Positions 53,831 through 64,000 of a stretch of 64,000 nt of DNA are shown here, in pieces. How positions within the stretch are numbered: the first letter of the stretch is position 1; every line of letters starts with the position of its first letter. This stretch comes from Prorocentrum cordatum (taxonomy: Eukaryota > Sar > Dinophyceae > Prorocentrales > Prorocentraceae). Below the pieces are notes generated by a model that saw only the letters and a list, made by a program, of their open reading frames with translations, ran no database searches and was not told where the DNA came from. The stretch covers positions 2,501-66,500 of the forward strand of contig CAUYUJ010015710.1 in the NCBI GenBank assembly GCA_963575745.1. Direction: 5' to 3'. The position numbers were made by a program, and so were the translations under genes.

Positions 53831-55155
53831 TTGGGGCTCTATTGAATTCCGAAAAAACCTTCAATCACTTTTGTCTCTCCGGGGCGTCTTGTGTGTCTTC
53901 TCGAACGTTCGTCGCGCCCACCTCTGCTAAAAAGGGATACCATCCGGAGCCCGTTTGGGGCCACATTTGGGTCATCGGGGGGGGCGGTCTTGGCAACTCT
54001 TTGGTGCCTCCTCTGGCTATGGTCGGATGTTTTGGGACTCCAATGACGTGCTCCCGAAACCATCTTCAAAAGAAAACCGTGATGACTCATGCACGTGAAG
54101 AGCCTTTGAATTTGACATCGCACCCACGTGTACCCATCCGACATGACTTCGGAGGTGTCGCCGAAACCAATTTGCGCGTGGCCGTGGTAATTTTCTATCG
54201 CCGTTCTCTTCTTCCCTTTCCATGCAGCCGTCTCCGTGCACGATGCGGAGTAGTCGAAAAGGTGTTCATTGTCTGGCTCTTGCAAACTTTCTGTCTCTCC
54301 AGGGCCGCCCCCCCTCCTCCGGCGAACGCGTCGTGCGAGAATAGCCCCCCCCCCCCCCCCCCCCCCCCCCTTGTAAGGGAACGAAAATCGGTATAATCAT
54401 AAACTTTCGGAGGTCCGTACGGATATCTCAGATCGGCGCTGGACCCCCCTCCCTGGAGCGCGAAGCGCGCTAGGAGCGGCGCCCGAAACGCCGCCACGGG
54501 GGAACCAACGCCAATACGAGAAATCCGTGCGGGGCTCAGAAAATTTGTTTCTGCCACGCGCGCTGTTCGAAAACAACATAATCGTTTTTTGCCCTGTACC
54601 ACCCTGTTTGGCCTTCAGGGGGCCGAAGACAACTCCACGACGGCTGCATGATACCCGAAGACCAGCCCAGGACGGCCCTGCGACCCCCCCAGAGGCTCCA
54701 GGATGTCCCCGAGATGCCCACGAAGACACTACGAGGTGCCCAAAGAGGCCTCCAGTAAGGCCCGGTGCGGCAGCGCGCCGAGGGGGGAAGTGAGAGGGGG
54801 CAGGCCTTCTTTGAAGGCGGAGCTTCGGAAGAAGCTTAGACATGTGCTCAGAAAACTGCCTTCCTCTTTGGGGCGGCGCCGAAAGATGGAGGCACGAAAC
54901 AATGGAATACGTACGTGTCTTTCGTTTTCCCCAAACAGTGCATGCACTTAGGGGTTCGTACTTCTGTTCCATAGAACTGGGCTGGTGTGGCGGTCTAACG
55001 ACTACGACGTTGTCGCCGTCGCCGCCTCATCACCGCCTCGTCGCCGCCCGTCGTCTGGGCTAGTGTGGCAGTCTGGCAATTATGTTGTCGCCGTCGCCAC
55101 CCCGTCGCCGCCGTTGGGGTGCCTCACATGAACTGCACATACATTGTGCACAACA
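53831..55155. other. No supported gene; 26-base C run
   Basis: Unique DNA. A homopolymer of 26 C lies at 54345-54370, and CCAAGAGGCC-type words near 54640-54760 look like a decayed array. No domain-bearing frame. Confidence 0.45.
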
Positions 55156-56570
55156 AATCCCACCAGCCCTCTGGGCGTTGGTGGTCTAGAGCGTTTCCTC
55201 TTCCACCTCCTTTCTTCCCTTTCGGGGAAGGGTTGATCACTGTTCCCTATTAATAAACACCCCCTCCCCCAGGCGACTTGTAGCCAACCAGGAGCCATGA
55301 GGGCCCCCCCCACCATCCCTTGTAAACAACCATACGAAATACACTATGCCTCCAAAGTCCGAGCATGCGCAACCAACCCGATGAGGCCTCCCCCCACCAT
55401 CCCTTTGACAAAAACAAAACACAATACACTTGGCAGCGGCTGGCGGCGGCTGCGGCGGCTGCGGCGGCGGCGGCGGCTGCGGCGGCTGCGGCGGCGGCGG
55501 CGGTGGCGTCGGCGGCGGCGGGGGCGGCGGCGGCGGCGGCGGCGGCTGCAGCGGCGGCGGCGGCGGGCGGGCGGCGGCGGCGGCGGCGCCTGCGGCGGCG
55601 GCGGCGGCGGCGGCGGCGGAGGCGGCGGCGGCGGCGGCGGCGGATTGGCCCCCAGTAGCTGCCCATCCAAAGACGACTGCTCAATATGCTGAGGCTCGGG
55701 CCAGACTCGGGTGCTACGTATGTGTTGGGAGGGCGGGTGGGAGTGAGCGAGACGGCTTGCGGGCGGGGAAGGAATCTTGACCCCTCCCCCTACCCCCTCC
55801 CCTGGACCTGGACGGGGCCGGTCGCGAGGTGTCAGAGGGTACTTGTTCGCCCAAGACGGCCCCAAGAGGGCCTCAGAGAGCCAGATGGCTCAAGATAGCG
55901 CAAAAGGCCTCGAGATGGCTCCCAATATGCTCCAAGACGCCCCAAGACTGCCCCAAGCCGGCTCTAAGTTGCCAGAAGACCCCAAGAGGCCAACATCTTT
56001 CAAAAACCTGCGGAAAATTAATGTTGTTGGCTTTCTCGCCTTTTCGCTTCCGATGGCCATTCGAGGCCTTAAGATAGCTCCAATATGGCCCAAGGGAGCC
56101 CCGAGACGGCCCCGAGAGCGCCCAAGAGCGCTCCAAGAGCGCCCAAAAATCGCTCGAAAAGGTGACTTGGGGGGGCTCCCGAGGGGAGATGCTAATTAAG
56201 GGAGCCCCCTTCTTTGAGCCTTTTCGCTTCCAATGGCCATCCGAGGCCTCAAGATGGCTCCACGATGGTCCAAGAGGGCTCCAAGAGCGCTCCCAAGGCT
56301 CCCAAGAGCGCTTCAAGAGGGCCCCAAGAGGCGCCCAGGAGGCCCCAGGAGGCCCCAACAGGCGCCCAAGAGGCCTCCAAGAGGCTTCCAAGAGACTCCG
56401 AAGAGGCCCTAAGAAGCTCTGCGAGGCACCCAAGATGCTCTAAGAGGAGTCCAGGACCGCCCAAAGGCCCCCAAGACGCTCCAAGAGGTCTCTACTGGGG
56501 GACCCTTCCTCTGTGTGCTGCCCACTTCCCTGATCGAGGCAAATCCTCTGGACATCGTTTCTGGATTGGT
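55156..56570 (+). repeat. Composite interspersed repeat, copy B
   Basis: Same module order as copy A: leader with CAGCCCTCTGGGCGTTGGTG and CTATTAATAAACACCCC; CAACCAGGAGCCATGAGG; (GGC)n (55432-55648); GATTGGCCCCCAGTAGCTGC and the GAGGGCGGGTGGGAGTGAGC block (55731-55750); CCCCTCCCCTGGACCTGGAC; array with spacer CTCGCCTTTTCGCTTCCGAT twice (near 56035 and 56215); terminal ACTGGGGGACCCTTCCTCTG…CATCGTTTCTGGATTGG. The array differs in unit number from copy A. Confidence 0.9.
55432..55648. repeat. (GGC)n microsatellite
   Basis: GGC/TGC triplets, slightly longer than the equivalent in copy A. Confidence 0.97.
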
Positions 56571-56854
56571 GGGGTTACGCGAAGCGTCCGAGACTTCTCG
56601 ACGCTGCAGACCGCCTCGGAAAAACTGTAGATTGCCCCGAAAAGGCCCCCGAGCGGTGCAAGGTGCGGGCCGCAAGACTGCACGATAACCCCATGTGCCA
56701 ACCCAAAAAGGTCGCCCAACGGCCCCCAGACCTGCCCAACCGCGCCGAGATGGTTCAACCAAGCCTGATCCCCAGTAGAGCCACCTCGCACAGGATGGGC
56801 CCCAGACGATCCAGGGGCCACCCAACGAGCCCAGAACAAACCCCCTTAGGAGCT
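56571..56854. other. No supported gene
   Basis: Starts with GGGGTTACGCGAAGCGTC shared with 52346; otherwise unique. Confidence 0.4.
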
Positions 56855-59000
56855 CATGCGAGCGGGGACTCTTGCGCAATTGGCACCACCCACGGAGGCG
56901 AGGTCTCGTTTGTGTTTGCGTAAGGCCGCACTCCGCTGGACCTTCCAGGATCTCACGAACGTGGCGACGGTTGTACAGTTGGCAGCGCCTACGGAGAGGA
57001 GGTCTAGCCTGGGGTCGTTCAGGACTGCACTCCGCTGGACCTTCCAGGAACTCACGGAAGCGGCAAACATTGCGCAATTCGCAACAACCCCGAACTGGGA
57101 AAGACCTCGCTCCGCTGGACCCTCCACAAACTCATGAGGGCGACCACAATTCGGCACCAACCGTTCAGGCAAGGTCCTTGCACCTGGTTGAGGACGGCGT
57201 CAATCTCGCAGTTTGCAACCACCAAGGAATCGAGGTATGCATGTGTGCAAAACTATGCACACACATATATATATGCGTACGCATACACTGGGTCCAGATA
57301 GGACCGCTCTCCGCGGGAGCCACAGGACGCTCACGAAAATCACGAAGCTGTGACCTCCTGCGCAGACGAGGTGCACTTCGCTGACTCCCCACCATCCCAC
57401 GAACATGGCGAACGCTGCGCAGTCTGCACCACCCAAGGAGGCGATGCCCGCTCTGGGTCTGCGTAACGTGACGACCATTGCCCGCTTGGCGACACCCAGG
57501 GAGGGGAGATATACTTTAGATATACTTTGGTTCTGCGTAGAGCCGCATTCCGCCGGACCGCCCAGGAGCTCACGAGAATGGCGACCGTTGCACAATGCGC
57601 AACGCCCTGGGAGGCTTTGGGTCTGTGCAGGACAGCACGCCGCTGGACCTCCCAGCTCACGAACGTGGCGGTAGCAATTGACACCACTCAAGGGAGACGA
57701 ATCAGGAAGCAAGAGGCACTCGCGAGGATACCAATCTCATCTGCAACATGTGCTTATAACATGTTTTGTTTCCCAAATGGTGCCGTTACAACGAATGCCA
57801 TATGCGAATCTGATTGAAACGGAATGCAAGTTGTACGACTCATGGGACAGGCTTGAGTGATGCGGCACTGTATGAGATGACATGTAGCGAACAGTGGGAA
57901 ACGAATGGAGGAACACGAAGACGATGACAAGTCAGAAGGGACGAATGAAGGCATGGAAGGCGAAATTTCGTTGAGGTCCGCGTAGGCGATCCCTCCACTT
58001 CGCAGCCCTCCGGGAGTGCGAGATCAAATTTGGGTCGCGAGGTATCGTTTGGGCCTGCGTAGAGCAGCACTCCGCTGGACCTCCCACGAGCCCACAGACG
58101 CGGCGACCCTCGTATAATTGGCAAACCCCATGATGGGGGAGGTCTCGTTTGGATCCACGAACGTAAGACTCCACTCCGCTGGACTTTGCAAGACCCCGCG
58201 AATGCTTCGACGACTTCGCAGCCCCGAAAAATGGCGGGATGTCGTTGGGCTCCGCGTAAGAAAGCACTCCGCTGGACCTCCCAGGAATCCACGAACGTTG
58301 CGACAATTGCAGACTTGGCAGCCCCAAGGAGGACGAGATCCCACTCTGGCCTGGGTAGGATCGCGATACGCTGGACCCTCCAGGAACCCACGAACGTGGC
58401 AACAGCTTCACAGTTCGCAGCCCTCAGGCAGGACGAAGTCAAACTCTGATCAGAATAAGACACCACTGCGCAGGATTTGCTAAGGACCGGCGAAACTGGC
58501 GACAATTGCGCAGTTCGCAGCCCCAAGGATGGCGAGATCTCGATTGGGCCCACATAATTAGGCCAGCGCTCCGCTGGGCCCACCAGGAGCCCCAAACTGG
58601 CGAACTGGCGACAGCTTCGCAGTTCGCGACAGCTTCGCAGTTTGCTGCCCCAGGGAGGGCGAGCTCTCATCTGAATAAGACAGCACTGAGCTGGACCTCC
58701 AGGAGCCCACGAAAGTGGCGAAAGCTTTGCAGATCGCGGCCCCGCAGGGAGGGAGATGGACCTCCAGGAGCCAACGAAAATGGCGGCAGCTTCGCGGTTC
58801 GCAGCCCCCCCACTGAGTGCGAGGTCGAATTCTGACCTGGCTAGGACCGCACTAAATTATACCCCGAGGAGCCCGCCCGCGAGAGTGGCGACAGCATCAC
58901 AGTTCGCACCCCTCAGGTAGGGCGAGCACTGATTCCGATTTGGATAGGACCACCCGGGAGCCCACGAAAGTGGCGACAATTGCGCAGTTCGCAGCTCCCC
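56855..59000. repeat. Diverged ~110-bp satellite related to the 102-bp satellite
   Basis: About twenty poorly conserved units. Shared core words are CACGAACGTGGCGACAGTT, CAGTTCGCAGCCCC.AGGA, GGCGAGGTCTCATTTGGGTC and CACTCCGCTGGACCTCCCAG. The first three correspond in order to the 102-bp satellite (GTGGCGACAGTTTCACAGAT, CGCAGCCCCCCAGGGATGG, GCGAGGTCCCATTTGAGTC). A unique island with (CATA)n-like sequence lies near 57230-57330 and another near 57700-57960. Confidence 0.8.
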
Positions 59001-59689
59001 ATAGAGGCGAGACAGGAGGAACCCAAGCGGCAACAGATAGACATACAAGATGGAAAAGGCAGGAGGGATGCGGGAAGGTTGAAGGCCGCAGTGCTGCACT
59101 CTGCGGCGAGCCCAAGGGCGGGTCTTCTCAGAGGGCTCAGAAGGCCTTACGGGCTTCTGAGAAGCTTTCTAAGCCTTTTCGGAAGATGCAGACGGCTTCC
59201 GAGAAGACTGCTTTTGAAACAACCTTTCTGAGAAGGCCTGGCCCCTCTCATTTCTACCCCGGGTTCGCCGCAGATTTATTCAAAGCGGGGACCCAATGCA
59301 GGCGGCTTGAGCGGACAACTCGGGAGCTACTTTCCTCAATCCGTCGGCCCCCTTGTGGGGCCACCTGGCTGCCAAGGTCGGCTTTCAGGACCACATGCCA
59401 GTCCTGAGCACCCATGTCCGGGTCACAGTTCCAGTGCAACTTCCAATCTCCAATCTACATGTTTATAGTTTTACATTCTACTCCACACGGTAAACATGTG
59501 TTGATCCGCGCGAAGGAGAGGGGACAAGCATCCTGGTCACCACGACTTCCCCAGGGTGTCAAATTTGCCTGGGGTCCCTTAGGCACACAGCATGATCTAC
59601 GCACGAATTCGGAAAGGCATATGTAAGCTATGGGGCGGCTTCAAGACACCAGCCAAGGCGACGGTCACTGGCGATGTTGAAGGTATCGG
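59001..59689. other. No supported gene
   Basis: Unique DNA; GAAGGC.TT.CGAGAAG words near 59120-59230 form a short degenerate repeat. Nothing else. Confidence 0.4.
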
Positions 59690-59885
59690 TACTGGTGCAT
59701 CATGCCAAGGTCTGTGCTCGATTGTGCCGCGATGGATTGAGATGTGTCATGCCGAGGTAAACCGAGCTGTGCTCTATTGCCTTCTGGACCAAGTTTGTCC
59801 TTGGCATTCGAGTCCTGACCGAATTGATCTGGATCTCAACTCGAGCTGCCTGAACGCAAAACTCGCCCAGAGCTGCTTATAATCG
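59690..59885 (-). repeat. Inverted copy of the 47.7/48.4-kb dispersed repeat
   Basis: CATTCGAGTCCTGACCGAAT, TGATCTGGATCTCAACTCGAG and GCCCAGAGCTGC are reverse complements of the blocks at 47687-47770. Confidence 0.7.
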
Positions 59886-60054
59886 AAACGTACGGGGCGC
59901 CCAACCAGCTCGAGCTCAACCAATAATCCGCCAGCCCTCTTCGAACTCTCTATTTGTCGAAGAATAAATCCGCCCGCCCCCTTCGAAGCCCTACTTACCA
60001 AAAGAAAGCTATGGGCCCGAGCCATTTCTGGAACAAATGCATGAGATACCTGGG

Positions 60055-60465
60055 GTCATGCTCCTATTCACTTGCGCCAGATTCGCGCTCCCCAGGCCCA
60101 AATTCCTTCTGAATCACGCCAGATTCGCGCCCCTGTGGCTAGATTAGTTGTACATTAATTTTCATTCGCGCTCACGAAATTCGAATCCCACGTAGTTGAC
60201 ATCAGATTCGCGCTCCCGAGGCCAGATTCCAATTTAAATCAAGCTTGATGCGCTCCCAGGGTAAGAACCCAATAGAACTTACGCCACATTCGCGCTTCAG
60301 ACACATAACTATTTGTATCCTACATTCGCGTTCCAGAAGCCAGAATTCCTAGCAAATTCCCAGACTTGCGCCCACGAGGCCAGAACCATTTCTGTAAATT
60401 ACGCCAGACTCGCGCTCCCGAGACACGATCCCCCGGAAATTAAACCGGATTCGCGCTGTGAGAAG
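60055..60465. repeat. Minisatellite CAGATTCGCGCTCCCGAGGC
   Basis: About nine units of 40-48 bp: GCCAGATTCGCGCTCCCGAG, GCCAGATTCC and about 15 variable bases. Related to 21690-21880. Confidence 0.85.
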
Positions 60466-60849
60466 GAAACGAAGCGTTCAACAACAACTCCAACATCTCA
60501 AGGCGCTTGCTGAATGCCAATCGCCCGCGCATGCATGATGTTCCCAGCAGCTTTCACAACAGCGCCGACACTTCCCAGCATGGCCCTGGCACCTCCCATT
60601 ATGATAGAGAGGGGGCCTGCGGCAGAGGGCGAAACCCTTAGGGACAACGCGAAGATCGTGAAAAAACATCGCGAAAGACCGTGAGGCATGTCTCGAGCCG
60701 GACCGATCTGTGAGGGCCTCCGGGGCCCGAAACTGGGCGATACCGCCCCGTGTGAAGAAGTTGCAACGCCGAGATCTCAGGGCGGGTGGGGCCGGCCCTG
60801 GCTCCTCTTGCTCCAGCTTCCAAGGCCATCTGCAGTGACACCACGACCG
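60466..60849. other. No supported gene
   Basis: Unique DNA; short frames on both strands without domains. Confidence 0.4.
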
Positions 60850-61165
60850 AAAACCGACCAGACCGACAGCGAAACCTAAACTTAAATCGGGCCTGTCCCC
60901 CTGCAGGCCGATTTTAGACGAAAAATGAAAAATAGTCAAACAATAACCTAAAATACTCCAAAATGATCAAGAAATCGTCCCAAGACTATTCCTTTACTAT
61001 TTCTGAAGATTCCTCCTGTAGAGGGGCAGGCCCGACTTAAACCTAAACCGACCGAAACCGACAGACCGCGGGAGCCCAAAACGACGCGACGGCGCGACAA
61101 CGACACGGCACCCGACCGAACCGGAGAGACCGAACGCGACCGACCGCGGCGAAACCGAACCGATA
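60850..61165. repeat. Inverted repeat and CCGACCGAAA minisatellite
   Basis: CTAAACTTAAATCGGGCCTG at about 60877 is mirrored by CAGGCCCGACTTAAACCTAA at 61027, a stem of about 40 bases with a 110-base loop. AACCGACCGAAACCGACAGA-type repeats continue to 61165. Confidence 0.7.
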
Positions 61166-61215
61166 GAGGAGGAGGAGGAGGAGGAGGAGGAGGAGGAGGA
61201 GGAGGAGGAGGAGGA
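61163..61215. repeat. (GGA)n microsatellite
   Basis: About 17 GGA triplets. Confidence 0.95.
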
Positions 61216-62099
61216 GAACCACCGAAGTCCGTGCTCCTGACCGGGTCGCCTTTCGGACCAGAACCTGGGCGAGAAGGAAATAGGAGCCGATGAAAACATT
61301 CGATCCAACCGCATCGCGGACACCGCTGGCTTTCGGTTCCCTGTTTTTGCCTTTTCGTCGATTTTTTGGGGGGGAGGGGGGTCGCTCGAAGCTTCTTCGC
61401 AAAGCCGCAAGTCTCTGCCCAGTCTCCGCAAGTCTCCTCCGAATTTTCGCGGGCTTCAGCGCGCTTTGAGCCAGGATGGCGACGGCTGCCAGATCTCCAA
61501 CGCGTTGATTTGATAATGGAGGGCCAACATATAGCGAACACAACATTTTTTTCCTGACGGTTGGCTTCTTTGCAACAGCTCTGCTTTGGACGGGTCTCTT
61601 TTCGAAACACATCTCGGGCTTCCGGCGACCGTTCTGGACGATCCCGCCATCCATGAAACCTGTCGAAGTCTGAATCATCATCATCGTCGTCGGGGCTCCT
61701 TTCGTGGATCTGAAAGCTCTCCTCGCCAGTGGCCCGGCCGCGGCTGCCTCTTCGCCGCCCCTCGTGGGGCCTTCGCGGAGGGGCTGTGGAAAATCGTCTT
61801 GGCCTGCCGAAGGCGGGCACGCCTCGTAAAGTCTGAACGGTGAAAAAACGGCTGGCGGTGCGCACGGAATTGTCAACTAGTACATACGAAACTGTTTTGC
61901 CCCCTGCCCTGTAAGATCGGGCGCACGCTAACATTGATTAGGGATCTGTGGATCTGGCGCGTGACTGCAAGATCCATGGACCGAGGAAAATACATCCGAA
62001 ACATGGCGCTAAAGCCGCCTCATTTGACGACGGGACGTGCTGACTCTGAACGGAAATAGGTCCCGTCGCTGATGGGCCGCTAATCCACGTTTCCGTCAA
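61216..62099. other. No supported gene
   Basis: Unique DNA. A 328-codon - strand frame crosses both the GGA tract and this region but reads as low complexity and shows no domain. Confidence 0.4.
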
Positions 62100-62340
62100 A
62101 ATGCTGCTCCTCCTCCTTCTCCTGATGCTTTTGCTCCTCCGGTGTTCCTTCTGCTCCTGCTGCGTCTCCGCTGCTGCTCCTTCTCCTCTCCTCCTCCTTC
62201 TGCTCGTTCTCCTGCTCCTGTGGTTATGTTTCTCCTGCTGCTCCTCCTCCAGTACTCCCTCTCCCTGCTCCTGCTGCTCCTCCTGCTGATGCCCTGGTGC
62301 TCCTCATGCTGCTCCGCCTGCTGCTCCTCCTGATGCTTCG
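62100..62340. repeat. CTCCTGCTCCT pyrimidine-rich tract
   Basis: Degenerate TCC/TGC triplets, giving Leu-rich + frames and Glu/Gln/Arg-rich - frames. Confidence 0.85.
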
Positions 62341-62343
62341 TGC

Positions 62344-62700
62344 TACTGATGGTTGCTGCCCCTGCTGCGCCTCTGGCGACGTCCAGACTGAGGTCCAACA
62401 TGACCATGGCATTGCGCTGTACACTCACGCGGTCAGAGTGAAGGATGAATCCTGGCAGCGTTGCGCTTATTGACTGCAATCCGATCAGTATGATCGCCGC
62501 GATTGACAAGTTCGCACTGATTGGCGGGTAGTTCTGGCTGAAGTGCGGATCTGCGCCAACATCTCTGGCAGCGTCAAGTACGGCGGCTCGTGCCAAATGA
62601 ACCGAAACGATGAACATCTGCATGCCCGCAGTCTTCAGACCACACGTTTTGTCACATGGCTGTTCAATTCCAACAACAAATGGTAAACGAGAAAGATGCG
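62344..62700 (-). other. Possible exon on the - strand
   Basis: Between two triplet tracts the - strand reads a normal-complexity peptide: FIVSVHLARAAVLDAARDVG, then a hydrophobic, membrane-like LSIAAIILIGLQSISATLPG, then SVQRNAMVMLDLSLDVA. The flanking parts of the same frame are low complexity, so this could be an exon bounded by repeat-filled introns. No splice sites were confirmed and the family is unknown. Confidence 0.25.
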
Positions 62701-62754
62701 ACTCACCCTTGGGACTGTGGGGAACGGTGGCGCAGAGCGGCAGCAGGAACACCA

Positions 62755-62766
62755 GATGATCATGAC

Positions 62767-62836
<70 letters not shown>

Positions 62837-62879
62837 GTGGTGGTGATGACGACGACGATGATGATGATGCTGATGGTGG

Positions 62880-62932
<53 letters not shown>

Positions 62933-62968
62933 CTGATGCTGCTGATGATGCTGATGATGATACGGCTG
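62755..62968. repeat. (GAT)n microsatellite
   Basis: About 65 GAT triplets with GGT, GAC and GCT interruptions. Poly-Asp or poly-Met on +; poly-His or poly-Ile on -. Confidence 0.97.
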
Positions 62969-63485
62969 ATGAGGGTGAGGAGGAGGAGGGAGGAGGAGGA
63001 GGAGGAGGAGGAGGAGGAGGAGGAGGAGGAGGAGGAGGAGGAGGAGGAGGAGGAGGAGGAGGAGGAGGAGGAGGAGGAGGAGAAAAAGGAGGAGGAGGAG
63101 GACGAGGAGGAGGAGGAGGGAGGAGGAGGAGGAGGAGGAGGAGGAGGAGGAGGAGGAGGAGGAGGAGGAGGAGGAGGAGGAGGATGAGGAGGAGGAGGAG
63201 GAGGAAAGGGAGGAGGAGGAGGAGGAGGAGGAGGAGGAGGAGGAGGAAAAGGAGGAGGAGGGGGACGAGGAGATGAGGATAGGAGGAGGAGGAGGAGGAG
63301 GAGGAGGAGGAGGAGGAGGAGGAGGAGGAGGAGGAGGAGGAGGAGGAGGAGGAGGAGGAGGAGGAGGAGGAGGAGGGGGAGGAGGGGAGGATGAGGCGGA
63401 TAATAATGAGGAGGAGCAGGAAAAAGGAGGAGGAGGAAGAGGAGGAGGAGGAGGCGGAGGAGGAGGAGGAGGAAGATGGTGATGA
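62969..63485. repeat. (GGA)n microsatellite
   Basis: Over 500 bases of GGA with AAA/GAC interruptions, the longest triplet tract in the window. All frames of up to 490 codons across it are artefacts. Confidence 0.97.
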
Positions 63486-64000
63486 TCATGAAGAGGAGGA
63501 GGAGCAGGAGGAGCAGAACAAGAGGATGCGAAGCAGGAGGAACACCAGAGAAGCAGGAGGACCAGCAAAGCAACAGAGGAGCATCATGAACAAACAACAG
63601 CAGGAGGAGCAAAACTGGCAGCAGCAAGAGCAGCAAGAGCGAACACTGGGGGGGGGGGGGGGCAGGTAGCGGGATTTTGACGCTTTTGCCATTTGTTCAG
63701 CCTCCTGGTCCCTCGTGGCAGCAATTCGAAAGAATGGTCGGGGTGGGCCCCGTGACTGGTTCCGGCGGGCCGATTGAAAATAGATTTTGGCCGGGGGCAG
63801 GGCGAGGGGGGCCGCTTTCCATGAGGGAGGGATGACTGTGCGAGGGGATCGGAAGTCCCCGCGCGGCCTCTTCGGATGCAAGGTGCTTCTGAAGGGGCCC
63901 CTCGTTTCCCGAAAAGCTCCCCCATTGCCACAAACCCCCGTGGGCGCCGCCGCTCGTGAACGTCAGGGAGGGCCTTGCTCAGGAGTGGGGAACTCGGCCT
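63486..64000. other. No supported gene; G run
   Basis: AGCAGGAG/CAGCAA-rich sequence to about 63640, a G run at 63649-63661, then unique DNA to the window end. Confidence 0.5.

Noticed and set aside
62096-63636. Very long Ser/Pro/Leu or Asp/Glu-rich frames (up to 490 codons)
   Set aside because: These are direct translations of (GGA)n and (GAT)n in several frames at once.

Overview
The window looks like nuclear DNA from a dinoflagellate, or a close relative using the same spliced leader, with a large, repeat-saturated genome. The best evidence is a set of degenerate copies of the 22-nt dinoflagellate spliced leader in genomic DNA: 29715-29736 keeps the first seven bases TCCGTAG and last eight GGCTCAAG at exact spacing, 5785-5806 matches 18 of 22, and weaker versions lie at 27885-27900 and 25268-25289. 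The species cannot be fixed from sequence alone. I see no rRNA, tRNA, CRISPR array or bacterial operon. Most open frames here are by-products of triplet microsatellites or of minisatellites whose period is a multiple of three.

The only convincingly intact genes form one cassette at about 24.9-31.4 kb, AT-richer than its surroundings: a 731-aa protein with Walker A and B motifs (25342-27537), a 452-aa protein resembling KDZ-type DDE transposases (27970-29328), and a 483-aa orphan with a recent 26-aa internal duplication (29771-31222). All lie on the + strand, lack visible introns, and are preceded by spliced-leader relics. Their spacers hold about fifteen small hairpins of one design: a stem of usually 6 bp closed by C-G around a 5-nt loop reading T-K-N-T-N. 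This is the best candidate for an undescribed element.

Other coding remains are a decayed LINE-like retroelement (about 5.8-10.7 kb; RNA-binding-like ORF, reverse transcriptase core with a lost catalytic Asp, C-terminal zinc knuckle) and a CCCH zinc-finger gene broken by (GAC)n expansions and a 36-bp-arm perfect palindrome (23.4-24.0 kb). Short candidates at 34.6, 53.0 and 62.5 kb are weak.

Layout: 0-3.5 kb inverted repeats and GGA tracts; 3.5-4.8 kb an inverted copy of a composite repeat seen again at 49.3-50.9 and 55.2-56.6 kb; 5.8-10.7 kb LINE; 11.6-15.1 kb higher-order CTTGGGCCGTCTTGG arrays; 15.8-20.6 kb segmental duplication and minisatellites; 21.7-25.0 kb mixed repeats and the CCCH remnant; 25-31.4 kb the gene cassette; 31.5-33.2 kb a foldback-like element; 33.3-36.8 kb arrays including spaced GAGACATCC repeats; 37.1-41.9 kb a 102-bp satellite of about 47 copies; 42-48.6 kb minisatellites and unique DNA; 49-59 kb composite repeats and a second, diverged satellite; 59-64 kb minisatellites, triplet repeats and a possible exon.
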